From assembly GCF_900105175.1 (NCBI RefSeq), contig NZ_LT629771.1, forward strand, positions 6,220,622-6,284,621: a stretch of DNA of 64,000 nucleotides. The letters run 5' to 3'. Below the pieces are notes generated by a model. The model was not told where the DNA came from and did no database searches. It saw only the letters and a program-made list of their open reading frames with translations. Shown piece after piece: positions 36,759 to 45,322 of this stretch. This DNA comes from Jiangella sp. DSM 45060 (lineage in GTDB: Bacteria; Actinomycetota; Actinomycetes; Jiangellales; Jiangellaceae). Positions within the stretch are counted from its first letter, which is position 1; each line of letters opens with the position of its first letter. Made by a program: the position numbers and the translations under genes.

Positions 36759-37876
36759 GGCGCGAGCCTCCCTCGGCCGAGCCGGTCGTCGGGGTCGAAG
36801 GCGCGTTTGACGGCGCGCAGCATTGCGACGGCGGGCGGCGGCTCGCCCCAGGCGGGCAGCTCGGCGCGCAGGCCGTCGGTCCACCGGCAGACGGTGGCGG
36901 CCGGGTGCTCGGTGCGTAGGGCGGTGACGACGGCGGCGTGAGCGGCCGCGGTCCCACCGCGCAGCCGGACGGTGTGCGCGCCGGCGAACGGGCTGCTGGT
37001 CATCGCCGCGTCGACGGCGTGCTCGGCCGCCGCGCGGGCGACCAGGCCGGCCAGCGACGGCGTGCGGTCCGGTGCCGTGCCGAGGCGGACAACGGTGTCG
37101 CCGTCGACCCCGCGAACGAGCTCGGCGACGCTCACCCACACGCCGTCCCCCGCCTCGGTGGCGTCCGGGCCGGCGAGGACGCGGGCCCGTCGCAGCCGGT
37201 CCTCGACGCCGCCGGCGGTGCCGTCGAACCGGGCCAGCAGGGTGCCGTCGCACCACTCGACGGCCACGGGCTCCAGCGATCCGTGGATCAGCCGGCCGCC
37301 GAGGTCGAACGCCGTGGCCGCGTCGCACGGGACCGCCAGCGTCGCCGTCGCCGCGGCGCGCGGATGCACCCGCAGGATCACCTCGGCCAGCACACCGAGC
37401 GTGCCGAGCGAGCCGTGGAACAACTTCGCCAGGTCGTACCCGGCGACGTTCTTGATCACGTGGCCGCCGGAGCGCGCCACCGTGCCGTCCGCCAGCACCA
37501 CCGTGACGCCGATCACCGAGTCGCGCAGCGCGCCGAACGTGTGCCGCACCGGCCCGGCGTCGGCCGTCGCGACCAGCCCGCCGACGGTGCCCGCGCGGGC
37601 CGGGTCGAGCGCCACCCACTGGCCGTGCTCGGCCAGCGTCTCCTGCAGCGTCGCGAACGGCATCCCGGCCTGCACGCCCACCGTCATGTCGGTCGGGTTG
37701 TAGCTGATCAGGCCGTTCATCGCGGTGGTGTCGAGGACGGCGTCGTACTCCGGCGCACCACCCCAGTCCGCCGCGGTCCCGGCGCCGGCGATGACCAGCC
37801 GCCCGCCGGCGCCGTCGGCCAAGGCGTCGCGCAGCGACCGCAGCGTCGTCGGCCGGTACGTCGTCACGGTGCTCAT
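36749..37876 (-). CDS. glcE: Glycolate oxidase FAD-binding subunit GlcE
   Basis: A 375-residue FAD-binding (PCMH-type) subunit of glycolate oxidase. The flavin-binding region reads GGRLVIAGAGTAADWGG, LDTTAMNGLISYNPTDMTVG, AGTVGGLVATADAGPVRHTF and GHVIKNVAGYDLAKLFHGS, all hallmarks of GlcE. It is shorter than GlcD, as usual. The ATG at 37876 overlaps the TGA of glcD (ATGA), and the end overlaps glcF by ten bases, so the three subunits are made in strict translational coupling. A short FDPDDRLGRGRL tail closes the protein. Confidence 0.94.
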   Translation of the reverse strand: MSTVTTYRPTTLRSLRDALADGAGGRLVIAGAGTAADWGGAPEYDAVLDTTAMNGLISYNPTDMTVGVQAGMPFATLQETLAEHGQWVALDPARAGTVGGLVATADAGPVRHTFGALRDSVIGVTVVLADGTVARSGGHVIKNVAGYDLAKLFHGSLGTLGVLAEVILRVHPRAAATATLAVPCDAATAFDLGGRLIHGSLEPVAVEWCDGTLLARFDGTAGGVEDRLRRARVLAGPDATEAGDGVWVSVAELVRGVDGDTVVRLGTAPDRTPSLAGLVARAAAEHAVDAAMTSSPFAGAHTVRLRGGTAAAHAAVVTALRTEHPAATVCRWTDGLRAELPAWGEPPPAVAMLRAVKRAFDPDDRLGRGRLAPWF

Positions 37877-39315
37877 AGCCGCTCGATCACCCCGGCCTCC
37901 TCCAGCGGGTGCGGCCGGTACCGCCCGGGCCGCTCGCCGCACAGCCGCGGCGTCGGGAACACCTTGCCGGGGTTGCACAGGCCGTCGGGGTCGAACGCCG
38001 ACCGCAGCCGCAGCATGGTCGCCAGGTCGTCCTCGCCGAACATCCGCGGCATCGAGCAGGCCTTGTCCGCGCCGATGCCGTGCTCGCCCGACAGCGACCC
38101 GCCCAGCTCGACGCAGAGCTCGGCGATCTCGGTGGACAGCCGCTCGGCGCGATCGTGCTCGCCGTCGGCCTCGCTGTAGAGGACCAGCGGGTGCAGGTTG
38201 CCGTCGCCGGCGTGGAACACGTTCGCGACCCGGATGCCGGCGTCGTCGGCCATCGCGGCGATGCGGCCGAGCACCTCGGCCAGCCGCCCGCGCGGCACGA
38301 CGCCGTCCTGGACGAAGTAGTCGGGACTGATGCGCCCGACGGCGGCGAACGCGGCCTTGCGCCCGGTCCAGATCAGTGCCCGCTGCTCGGCGTCGGCGGC
38401 CACCATGAGCTTCGTGCAGCCGTGCTCGCGGCAGATCTCCTGGACCTCGTCGAACTGCTCGGCGACGTCGTCGGGCGGGCCGTCCAGTTCGACCACCAGC
38501 GCGGCGACGGTGTCGGGCGTGTAGACGCTCTCGGTGGACGCGGCGACGGCCTGGATGGCGAGGTTGTCGAGCATCTCGATCGCCGCCGGGACGATGCCCG
38601 CCGCGATGATGCCGGTGACGGCGTCGCCCGCGCCCGCCACCGTCGCGAAGTCGGCCACCATGGTGCGGACGGCGGCCGGCTTGGCCAGCAGCCGCACCGT
38701 CACTCGCGTGACGATGCCGAGCGTGCCCTCGGAGCCGATGAACGCGCCCAGCAGGTCGTAGCCGGGCAGCTGCGGCGAGTCGCCGCCGAGCGTGGTGACG
38801 CTGCCGTCGGCGAGCACGACCTCGGCGGCCAGCACGTGGTTGACGGTGAAGCCGTACTTCAGGCAGTGCGCGCCGCCGGAGTTCTCCGCGACGTTGCCGC
38901 CGATGGTGCAGACCTGCTGGCTGGACGGGTCCGGCGCGTAGTACAGCCCGTACGGCGCCGCGGCCCTGCTGATGTCGAGATTCGTGACGCCCGGCTCGAC
39001 GACCGCGCGCAGGTTGACGGGGTCGACCTCCACGACGCGGCGCAGCTTCTGCAGTGAGATGACGACGCCGTCGGCCACCGGCAGCGCGCCGCCGGACAGC
39101 CCCGTCCCCGCGCCACGGGCGACGAACGGCACCCCGTGCCGGGCGCACACGCGGACGGCCGCGGCCACCTCTGCGGCCGACCGCGGCAGCACCACCATGG
39201 CCGGCTGGACGCGGTAGCCGGTGAGGCCGTCGCACTCGTAGGTGCGCAGCCGGGCCGGGTCGGTGATGACGTTCGCCCGGCCCAGCGCCTCGGTCAGCTC
39301 GGCGGACCAGCTCAT
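37873..39315 (-). CDS. glcD: Glycolate oxidase catalytic subunit GlcD
   Basis: A 480-residue FAD-linked oxidase, the catalytic subunit converting glycolate to glyoxylate. FAD-binding: VLPRSAAEVAAAVRVCARHG, PFVARGAGTGLSGGALPVAD and GNVAENSGGAHCLKYGFTVN. C-terminal FAD-oxidase domain: MVAD near residue 240, RISPDYFVQDGVVPRGRL, NVFHAGDGNLHPLVLY and LSGEHGIGADKACSM with the conserved histidines. I choose ATG 39315 because the sequence after it matches GlcD N-termini; a frame opening further upstream adds 58 residues with no similarity. The TTCCG-N5-CGGAA dyad begins two bases before this start. D-lactate dehydrogenase is the main alternative, but E and F partners favour glycolate. Confidence 0.95.
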   Translation of the reverse strand: MSWSAELTEALGRANVITDPARLRTYECDGLTGYRVQPAMVVLPRSAAEVAAAVRVCARHGVPFVARGAGTGLSGGALPVADGVVISLQKLRRVVEVDPVNLRAVVEPGVTNLDISRAAAPYGLYYAPDPSSQQVCTIGGNVAENSGGAHCLKYGFTVNHVLAAEVVLADGSVTTLGGDSPQLPGYDLLGAFIGSEGTLGIVTRVTVRLLAKPAAVRTMVADFATVAGAGDAVTGIIAAGIVPAAIEMLDNLAIQAVAASTESVYTPDTVAALVVELDGPPDDVAEQFDEVQEICREHGCTKLMVAADAEQRALIWTGRKAAFAAVGRISPDYFVQDGVVPRGRLAEVLGRIAAMADDAGIRVANVFHAGDGNLHPLVLYSEADGEHDRAERLSTEIAELCVELGGSLSGEHGIGADKACSMPRMFGEDDLATMLRLRSAFDPDGLCNPGKVFPTPRLCGERPGRYRPHPLEEAGVIERL

Positions 39316-39316
39316 A

Positions 39317-39331
39317 TTCCGCGATCCGGAA
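39317..39331 (-). promoter_or_regulatory. IclR-type operator immediately upstream of glcD
   Basis: TTCCG-CGATC-CGGAA is a perfect 5-bp-arm dyad two bases before the glcD ATG, where ribosome access or elongation from a promoter about 30 bp upstream would be blocked. Same arms as the site at 31005-31019. Confidence 0.6.
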
Positions 39332-39508
39332 GCCAATACCTCACCATACGGATACCCTAGAACCGGCCGCTCGCGGTGGTCAACCAGCTCCGACAGCCCT
39401 ATAGGATCACGCCATCGTTTCTGCATCATTGCCGAGCGGTAAACCCGCTGGAGCCACCGCTGATCTGCGCAGTTCTCCACCCACGACACTCAGGATCCCC
39501 CGGCCGAT

Positions 39509-39521
39509 CAGATAGGATCTG
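39509..39521 (+). promoter_or_regulatory. Candidate autoregulatory dyad over the gntR -10 element
   Basis: CAGAT-AGG-ATCTG is a perfect 5-bp-arm dyad containing the TAGGAT -10 element (39513-39518). A related CCTATAGGATC lies near 39400 in the glcD-gntR intergenic region, which is otherwise empty. Confidence 0.4.
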
Positions 39522-39547
39522 GCTGGTCGCGCGGAGGGAGTCGCATC

Positions 39548-40207
39548 GTGTCCACCGGCATCGCCGGCCTCGCACCGCTGAGTCGCACCCACCGCGCCGG
39601 ACGCACCGCGCCGCACATCCGCGACCTGCTGGAAGAGGCCATCCTGCAGGGTGTGCTGCCGCCGGGCGCGCACCTCAACGCCGACGGCCTGGCCAAGCAA
39701 CTCGGCATCAGCCACATCCCGGTCCGCGAGGCCCTGCGCGCCCTCGGCGTCGACGGCTGGATCGAGTTCCGGCCGCACCAGGGCGCGTTCGTCCGTGGCC
39801 GCAGCGAGCAGGAGCTGGCCGATCTCTTCGAGAGCCGCACGTTCCTCGAGGCGCAGGCCGCGACACTGGCGGCGGAGCGCCGCACCGGCGAGCAACTGGC
39901 CATCCTCGACGACATCCTCGCCCGGCAGCGGCGGTCCACCGACCCGGTCGAGCTGGCCCGCCTCAACGCCGAGTTCCACAGCGCGCTGGCCGACTGCTCG
40001 CAGAACACCCTCCTGGCCGGGTTCGTCCGCACGCTGAGCATGCGGGCCCGGTTCTACTTCTCCACCGTCCCGCCGCGCCGGCAGGACGGCTCGCGTCGCC
40101 AGCACGAGGCGCTGGTCGACGCGATCAGGCGCCGCGACAGCACGGCGGCCGGGCGGCTGGCCCGCGACCACGTGGCCGCCACCCGCCGCGATGTCGACGA
40201 CGGCTGA
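39548..40207 (+). CDS. GntR-family (FCD) transcriptional regulator
   Basis: A 219-residue FadR-subfamily regulator. The winged helix is APHIRDLLEEAILQGVLPPG, HLNADGLAKQLGISHIPVRE and ALRALGVDGWIEFRPHQGAF. The FCD ligand domain is all-helical: LADLFESRTFLEAQAATLAA, ARLNAEFHSALADCSQNTLL and RQHEALVDAIRRRDSTAAGR. The FCD metal-binding His pattern is partly visible (EFHSAL, QHEALV). Start is GTG 39548 with GGAGGGAG nine bases upstream. It is divergent from glcDEF, as GlcC is in E. coli, and is a second candidate regulator of glycolate use; FCD proteins typically sense small organic acids. Confidence 0.92.
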   Translation: MSTGIAGLAPLSRTHRAGRTAPHIRDLLEEAILQGVLPPGAHLNADGLAKQLGISHIPVREALRALGVDGWIEFRPHQGAFVRGRSEQELADLFESRTFLEAQAATLAAERRTGEQLAILDDILARQRRSTDPVELARLNAEFHSALADCSQNTLLAGFVRTLSMRARFYFSTVPPRRQDGSRRQHEALVDAIRRRDSTAAGRLARDHVAATRRDVDDG

Positions 40208-40279
40208 GACGACGAACGCGCCGCCGCGAGCCCGTGATGGACTCGCGGCGGCGCGTCGTGTCGTCGTGCTCGGGTGCCG

Positions 40280-41830
40280 TCAGTCGCGGCGGCGGTAGCC
40301 CGACGGGCGGCCGCGGCCGGCGCCGCCGCCCTTGTACGGACGGCCGGAGCGGTTGGGCCGGCCGTTGCCGGACGACCGCGGCCGCTCGCGCTCCTGCACC
40401 ATGGCGGGGGCGTCGGCCAGCGCCGTCGGCGTGATGGGGCCGTCGACGGAGCGGGCGTCGACGTTCTTGGCGGTGACGCCGGCGCGGCGGAACAGCTCGC
40501 CGAGGCCGCGCACCTGCCGCGGGGTGGCGACGGTGACGACGGCGCCCGTGGCGCCGGCGCGGGCCGTGCGGCCGGACCGGTGCAGGTACGACTTCGGCTC
40601 GCCGGCGGGGTCGAAGTGCACGACCATGCCGACGCCGTCGACGTGGATGCCGCGAGCCGCGACGTCGGTGGCGACGACCACCTTCGCCCGGCCGGAGCGG
40701 AAGCGGTCGAGGTTGCGCTCGCGGACCCGCTGCGACAGGTCGCCGTGCAGGTCGACAGCGGCGACGCCGGCGCCCTCGAGGTCCTCGGCCAGCCGGGTGG
40801 CGCCGTCCTTGGTGCGGGTGAAGACGATGCTGCGCGGGTTGGCCTTCATCAGCTCGGTCATGATCTCGAGCTTGTTGTACGGGCCGACCACGAGCACGTG
40901 GTGGTCCATGGTGGTGACGGAACCGGCGTCGGGGTCGATCTCGTGCTTGGCCGGGGCATTGAGGTGCCTGCGGACCAGCTTGTCGACGTCGCCGTCGAGC
41001 GTGGCCGACAGCAGCATGCGCTGCCCGCCCTCGGGGGTGGCCGCGAGCAGCTCGTCGACGACCGGGAAGAAGCCGAGGTCGCACAGGTGGTCGGCCTCGT
41101 CGAGCGCCACCACCTCGACGTCGTCGAGCTTGCAGATGCCCTTCTCGATGAGGTCGCTGAGCCGGCCCGGGGTGGCGACCACGATGTCGGCGCCGCGGTC
41201 GAGCCGGCGGATCTGGCGGTCGTACGGCGCGCCGCCGTAGACCGTGACCATGCGCAGCCGCAGCGGCTCGGCCAGCGGCTCGAGCGCGGCGGTGACCTGG
41301 CCGGCCAGCTCGCGGGTGGGGACGATGATCAGCGCGCGCGGGCGGTTCGGCTCGCTGCGCTTGCCCTCGAGGCGGGTGAGGATGGGCAGGCCGAACGCCA
41401 GCGTCTTGCCGGAGCCGGTCTTGGCGCGGCCGAGGACGTCGCGGCCGGCGAGGGCGTCGGGCATGACGGCCGCCTGGACCGGGGTCGGTTCGACGATGCC
41501 GTCGACGCCGAGGATCTTGACGACGCGCTCGGGCACGCCCATGGCGGAGAACGCCGAGGTGGCGGGGTCGAACGCGTCGATGGCGGCGCGGCGGGCGGGG
41601 TCGAAGGAGCGGCGGTCGTTGGGACGCCCGCCCTGGCGGCGGTCGCCACGGAACGGACGACGGCCGTAGGGACGGCCACCCTCGCGGCCGAAGCCGTCGC
41701 CGTCGCGGCGGAACCCGCCCTCACGCCGGTGGCCGCCGTCGTCGCGACGGGGGCCGCCACGGCGCTCGGGCCGCTGGCGGTAGGGACGGGAGTCGGTGCC
41801 GGACGTGCCGGCAGGGTCGTACGAAGTCAC
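40280..41830 (-). CDS. DEAD-box ATP-dependent RNA helicase
   Basis: A 516-residue RNA helicase. The N-terminal 70 residues are Arg/Gly/Asp-rich (RRGGPRRDDGGHRREGGFRR), probably an RNA-binding disordered region. The two RecA-like domains then show the Q motif (PTPVQAAVMPDAL), GRAKTGSGKT (Walker A), PTRELA, LDEADHL in which the DEAD motif is intact, LSATL, FTRTKDGATRLAEDL and HRSGRTARAG. The tail is again basic and Gly-rich. Start is GTG 41830; a frame to 41962 lacks similarity. The 270-bp gap to the divergent gene leaves room for a long leader, as in cold-induced helicases, but I see no specific element. Confidence 0.95.
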   Translation of the reverse strand: MTSYDPAGTSGTDSRPYRQRPERRGGPRRDDGGHRREGGFRRDGDGFGREGGRPYGRRPFRGDRRQGGRPNDRRSFDPARRAAIDAFDPATSAFSAMGVPERVVKILGVDGIVEPTPVQAAVMPDALAGRDVLGRAKTGSGKTLAFGLPILTRLEGKRSEPNRPRALIIVPTRELAGQVTAALEPLAEPLRLRMVTVYGGAPYDRQIRRLDRGADIVVATPGRLSDLIEKGICKLDDVEVVALDEADHLCDLGFFPVVDELLAATPEGGQRMLLSATLDGDVDKLVRRHLNAPAKHEIDPDAGSVTTMDHHVLVVGPYNKLEIMTELMKANPRSIVFTRTKDGATRLAEDLEGAGVAAVDLHGDLSQRVRERNLDRFRSGRAKVVVATDVAARGIHVDGVGMVVHFDPAGEPKSYLHRSGRTARAGATGAVVTVATPRQVRGLGELFRRAGVTAKNVDARSVDGPITPTALADAPAMVQERERPRSSGNGRPNRSGRPYKGGGAGRGRPSGYRRRD

Positions 41831-42102
41831 TGTGCTCCGAATCGGTAGAGCGCGGGCGCGCACCCCCAGCACGTCCGCAAGCGGGCGGACGCACGGTGAG
41901 CCTTCGAGGGTGCGGGGTACCCGACTTTCCCTCGACGTTCCACCGTCACAGAATTCGGGCACGAATCAGGCCTCGTCTGCGAACACGAGGCCTTGGCTTG
42001 CTTACAGTCTACCGGTTCGCGTCGCTCGGGACACCTCGGACGACGGAGACGCTCATCACCCCGGCCCGGAATGCCGCCGATGGCCGGTCGGTTGCTGCGC
42101 AC

Positions 42103-42522
42103 ATGAGCGATGATTCCTTCCGCAAGCTTCTCGCCGCGCAGCGCATGGGCGTCCTGGCGACGGTGAAGCGCGACGGCCGGCCGCAGGTGTCCGTGGTGAC
42201 CTACATCTACGACCTCGGCTCCGACCTGATCCGCATCTCGACCCGCGACCCGCTGGCCAAGACCCGCAACCTGCGCCGCGACCCGCGAGCGACGCTGCAG
42301 GTGACCGGTCCGGACGGCGGTTCGTGGGCGGCCGCGGAGGGCATCGCGCAGCTCAGCGCCGTGGCCCGCGACCCGCACGACGACGTCGTCGAGGCGCTGG
42401 TCGAGCACTACCGCGACGCCCGCGGCGAGCACCCCGACTGGGGCGACTTCCGCGCCGCGATGGTCCGCGACGAGCGGCTGCTGCTGCAGCTGCCCGTCGA
42501 GCACGTCTATGGCTGGGCCTGA
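42103..42522 (+). CDS. PPOX-class F420- or FMN-dependent protein
   Basis: A 139-residue split-barrel flavin or F420-binding protein of the pyridoxamine-phosphate-oxidase-like class common in actinobacteria. The fold is shown by FRKLLAAQRMGVLATVKRDG, PQVSVVTYIYDL, LIRISTRDPLAKTRNLRRDP and ATLQVTG. The Lys-Thr-Arg stretch is the phosphate-binding site in F420-dependent relatives. The start ATG 42103 is the first sensible one; a long upstream extension in frame is low-complexity. Its last 16 bases overlap the convergent PH-domain gene. Substrate unknown. Confidence 0.88.
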   Translation: MSDDSFRKLLAAQRMGVLATVKRDGRPQVSVVTYIYDLGSDLIRISTRDPLAKTRNLRRDPRATLQVTGPDGGSWAAAEGIAQLSAVARDPHDDVVEALVEHYRDARGEHPDWGDFRAAMVRDERLLLQLPVEHVYGWA

Positions 42523-44135
42523 GCCCCCGCGCGCTCCGTGACGGCCTCGGCCTCGGCGGGAGCCGCGGCCGGCGCCGTCGCCCGGAACTCGGTGAGCAGG
42601 CCGGGCACCGCGCGGTCGGCGAGGTCGACCGCCTCGGCGGACTCGACGTCGACGGCCTGGTAGGCGCCGAATCCGGCCGCGGTCGACACCTCGACCGTGG
42701 CCAGCCGGAGCCGGCGCTGCAGCAGCGACTGACGGAACGTGACGCCGACGATGGCCCGGCTCTGCAACGCCGCAGTGCTGCGGCTCCAGGCGCCGGAGCG
42801 GGTGACGAGGTAGCCGTCGGCGACGGTGTGCCCGAGCGAGCGGTACGCCACCACCGCCAGTGCCAGCGTGACCGGCAGCAGCGCGAGCCCGGCCAGCCAC
42901 ACGCGGTCGTGCATGCCGTCGATCAGCGTCGTCAGCCAGGCCAGCAGGCCGGTGACTGTCGCCGTGGCGATGAGCGCCCAGCCGACCCGGCGACGCAGCG
43001 CGCGCAGCGGATGCGGCCGCAGCGGCCGGTCGAGCGGGCTGTGGCCGGTCTGCAGCACCTGCGCGGCCACCCGGCGGGCGACGCCGATGGGCCCGCGCGG
43101 CAGGATCTGCGCCGACGGCGTCATGCTCATCATCGTGAGGCCGGTGGCGATGACGGAGGTGTCGGCCATGCCCATCCACCGCCACAGCAGCGGCTCGTCG
43201 ATGCAGACCCCGCGCAGGCGGTTGTCGTCGCGGTTGACCTCTCGCGTCTTGAACAGGCCCTGGCTGGTGCGCAGCACGGTGCCGCGGTCGCCGGGGACCC
43301 GGACCAGCACGAACCGCCAGTTCTCGGTGAAGAAGTTGATCGCCAGCCCGGCGACGCCGATGACGCCGACCGCCGCCACCGCGATGGCGATGGTCCAGCC
43401 GGTGCCGATGGCGTTCCAGTCGGCGAGGCCCTCGACGAACCCGCGCAGGTCGACGCCGAACATCCGCAGCGCCCAGTACGTGCCCCACAGCAGGCCGGCT
43501 GCCATGAGGAAGGCCCAGACGCTGAACACGTTGTAGAGCACCCACGACCGCTCCAGCCGGGCGTACACCTGCTCGTCGCGCGGCGCCGGCACGGGTTCGG
43601 CCGCGGGCTCGGACGCGTCGGCGCGCTCGACCGGCCCGCCGTAGAGCAGGTCCTGGCGCAGCCGTTCGGCGGTCGCTGCCCGGACGGCGTCGAGGGTCAG
43701 CGCCGACTCGCCGGTGGCGCTGTGCTGACCGGCCCCGACGGTGACGACGCGCAGGCCGGTCAGCCGGTGCCGGAACTTCGCCGACGTGTCGACGCTGCGG
43801 ATGCGGTCGCGCCGGATGGAGCGGTGCTTGCGGACCAGCAGCCCGGTGCGCCGCTCGACGTGGTCGTCGGTGATGCGGTAGCGCGTCTTCACCCAGCGCA
43901 GCAGGTCGGCCAGCCCGCCGAGCACGCCGAGCGCGCTGGCGACCAGGATGGGGCCCATGGTGCCCCAGTTGATCTCGGCGCCGAAGAACGCCACGGCGAC
44001 GCCGGCCGGCACCATGGAGAGCACCGTCTTCGCGGTGTCGACCCAGACGACGCGGGTGTCGAGGCGTTGCCAGGGCACTTCGTCGTCGGGCACCGGTGGC
44101 GCCGGCTCCGGCTCCGGCGGGGGCTCGGTGCTCAT
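42507..44135 (-). CDS. Membrane protein with repeated PH (DUF304/YdbT-like) domains
   Basis: A 542-residue membrane protein of the YdbT type. Three bacterial PH (bPH2) domains are linked by paired helices: first at about 75-140 (RITDDHVERRTGLLVRKHRS, DRIRSVDTSAKFRHRLTGLR), second around 260-330 (VPGDRGTVLRTSQGLFKTRE) and third near the end (HTVADGYLVTRSGAWSRSTA). Membrane helix pairs sit before each. The C-terminus ends in an Ala/Glu-rich tail. In Bacillus, YdbS-YdbT together protect against certain bacteriocins. The ATG at 44135 overlaps the preceding PH-domain gene stop by four bases, so they likely form a complex. Confidence 0.88.
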   Translation of the reverse strand: MSTEPPPEPEPAPPVPDDEVPWQRLDTRVVWVDTAKTVLSMVPAGVAVAFFGAEINWGTMGPILVASALGVLGGLADLLRWVKTRYRITDDHVERRTGLLVRKHRSIRRDRIRSVDTSAKFRHRLTGLRVVTVGAGQHSATGESALTLDAVRAATAERLRQDLLYGGPVERADASEPAAEPVPAPRDEQVYARLERSWVLYNVFSVWAFLMAAGLLWGTYWALRMFGVDLRGFVEGLADWNAIGTGWTIAIAVAAVGVIGVAGLAINFFTENWRFVLVRVPGDRGTVLRTSQGLFKTREVNRDDNRLRGVCIDEPLLWRWMGMADTSVIATGLTMMSMTPSAQILPRGPIGVARRVAAQVLQTGHSPLDRPLRPHPLRALRRRVGWALIATATVTGLLAWLTTLIDGMHDRVWLAGLALLPVTLALAVVAYRSLGHTVADGYLVTRSGAWSRSTAALQSRAIVGVTFRQSLLQRRLRLATVEVSTAAGFGAYQAVDVESAEAVDLADRAVPGLLTEFRATAPAAAPAEAEAVTERAGAQAQP

Positions 44136-44629
44136 GTCGCGTCGCCGGGCGTGCGCTGGGTGATCTTCGCCAGTTTCGCGGCCACCTCGGCGGCGACGGT
44201 GGCGTCGATGCCGGGCACCTTGATCGGACCGCGCGATGACGCCGTCGTGACCTCCAGCGTCGCCAGCTTCAGCGCCTGCTCGAGCGGCCCGCGGGTGGTG
44301 TCGACGGTCTGGATGCGGGAGATCGGCGCGACGCGCCACTCGCGGACGATCCAGCCGGTGGCGGCGTAGACGGCGTCCTCGGTGACCTCCCAGCGGTGCA
44401 CGGCGTAGCGCCAGAGCGGCATCACCAGCGTGACGACGGCGCCCCACACGGCGACGACCACGAGGATCGGGCCGAGCCAGGAGCGCGCGCCGTCGAAGAT
44501 CAGGTAGGCCGCGAGCAGCAGGCCGGCCAGGACGGCGAAGCCGATGAGCGACTGCAGCGTCCACAGACCGATGGCGCGACGCTCGACCCGGTGCTCCGGC
44601 GGCCGCAGGCCGATCGGCTGGTCAGCCAC
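44132..44629 (-). CDS. PH (DUF304/YdbS-like) domain membrane protein
   Basis: A 165-residue partner of the YdbT-like protein. Two membrane helices (LQSLIGFAVLAGLLLAAYLI and LGPILVVVAVWGAVVTLVMP) precede a single PH domain (RWEVTEDAVYAATGWIVREW, RVAPISRIQTVDTTRGPLEQ, LKLATLEVTTASS). Start is GTG 44629, which overlaps the end of the tetR gene by eight bases. The order tetR-ydbS-ydbT is thus one tightly packed operon, and the TetR protein is likely to control its own operon. Confidence 0.9.
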   Translation of the reverse strand: MADQPIGLRPPEHRVERRAIGLWTLQSLIGFAVLAGLLLAAYLIFDGARSWLGPILVVVAVWGAVVTLVMPLWRYAVHRWEVTEDAVYAATGWIVREWRVAPISRIQTVDTTRGPLEQALKLATLEVTTASSRGPIKVPGIDATVAAEVAAKLAKITQRTPGDAT

Positions 44630-45266
44630 GGGTGATCCGGCTCAGTCGCGACCGGCGGACGGCGAGGTCGTACGTCATGGACAGCTCCTTCGCGTAGGCG
44701 GCGACGTCGGTGCCGGGGCGGGAGAACAGCTCGCGCGGAATGGCCTCGAGGCTGCCGAGCAGCGTGGCCGCCATGAACCGGGGCGAGAAGTCGCGGAACT
44801 CGCCGTGCTCCTGGCCCTCGCGCAGCATCTGCTCCAGCTGGCCGACCGACTGCTCGCGCTGGGACCGGACCAGCTCGCTGTTCTCCTGCCCGCCGGCGCC
44901 GGCCAGCACCTGGCCGAGGGCGAGGACGTGCGAGCGATGCGTGTCGCAGAACAGCACGAACCCCTCGATGAGCCGCTGCAGCGCCTCGCGGTAGGTGGCG
45001 GCGTCGCCGATGTGCTCGGTGAGCCAGGCGTCCGTCAGCGCGTTGACGTCGGTGACCACCTGCTGGAACAGCTCGGCCTTGTGGTCGAAGTGGTACGAGA
45101 TGAGGCCGGCGCTGATGCCGGCCTGCTCGGCGATGCGGGCGAACGACGTCTTGGCGTAGCCGACGTCGGCCAGCGTCTCGATGGTGGCCTGGACGATCTG
45201 CCCGCGGCGGGCGGCCTCGATGAAGGACCGGGACTTCTGGTCGGTCGCTCCATTTCTTGGTCGCAT
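44622..45266 (-). CDS. TetR-family transcriptional regulator
   Basis: A 214-residue TetR regulator. The HTH is RGQIVQATIETLADVGYAKT, SFARIAEQAGISAGLISYHF and DHKAELFQQVV. The rest is the helical ligand domain, with LQRLIEGFVLFCDTHRSHVL and FRDFSPRFMAATLLGSLEAI. The ATG at 45266 lies inside the palindrome TTGGTC-gcat-GACCAA (45257-45272) and seven bases after TAGAAT (45279-45274), so a leaderless message blocked by its own product is predicted. It leads the operon with two PH-domain membrane proteins, suggesting a response to a membrane-active compound. Confidence 0.93.
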   Translation of the reverse strand: MRPRNGATDQKSRSFIEAARRGQIVQATIETLADVGYAKTSFARIAEQAGISAGLISYHFDHKAELFQQVVTDVNALTDAWLTEHIGDAATYREALQRLIEGFVLFCDTHRSHVLALGQVLAGAGGQENSELVRSQREQSVGQLEQMLREGQEHGEFRDFSPRFMAATLLGSLEAIPRELFSRPGTDVAAYAKELSMTYDLAVRRSRLSRITRG

Positions 45267-45279
45267 GACCAAAATTCTA
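45257..45279 (-). promoter_or_regulatory. TetR autoregulatory operator and leaderless promoter
   Basis: The perfect dyad TTGGTC-N4-GACCAA (45257-45272) spans the tetR start codon. The minus-strand -10 element TAGAAT (45279-45274) is seven bases before the ATG at 45266, so RNA start and operator coincide. Confidence 0.65.
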
Positions 45280-45322
45280 GCGACACCTCCAGGGAAGCGG
45301 AAGGATGATGCGTCGCCGCAGG

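Noticed and set aside
39316-39489. Longer GlcD start at 39489
   Set aside because: The added 58 residues have no similarity to GlcD and would place the operator dyad inside the coding region.
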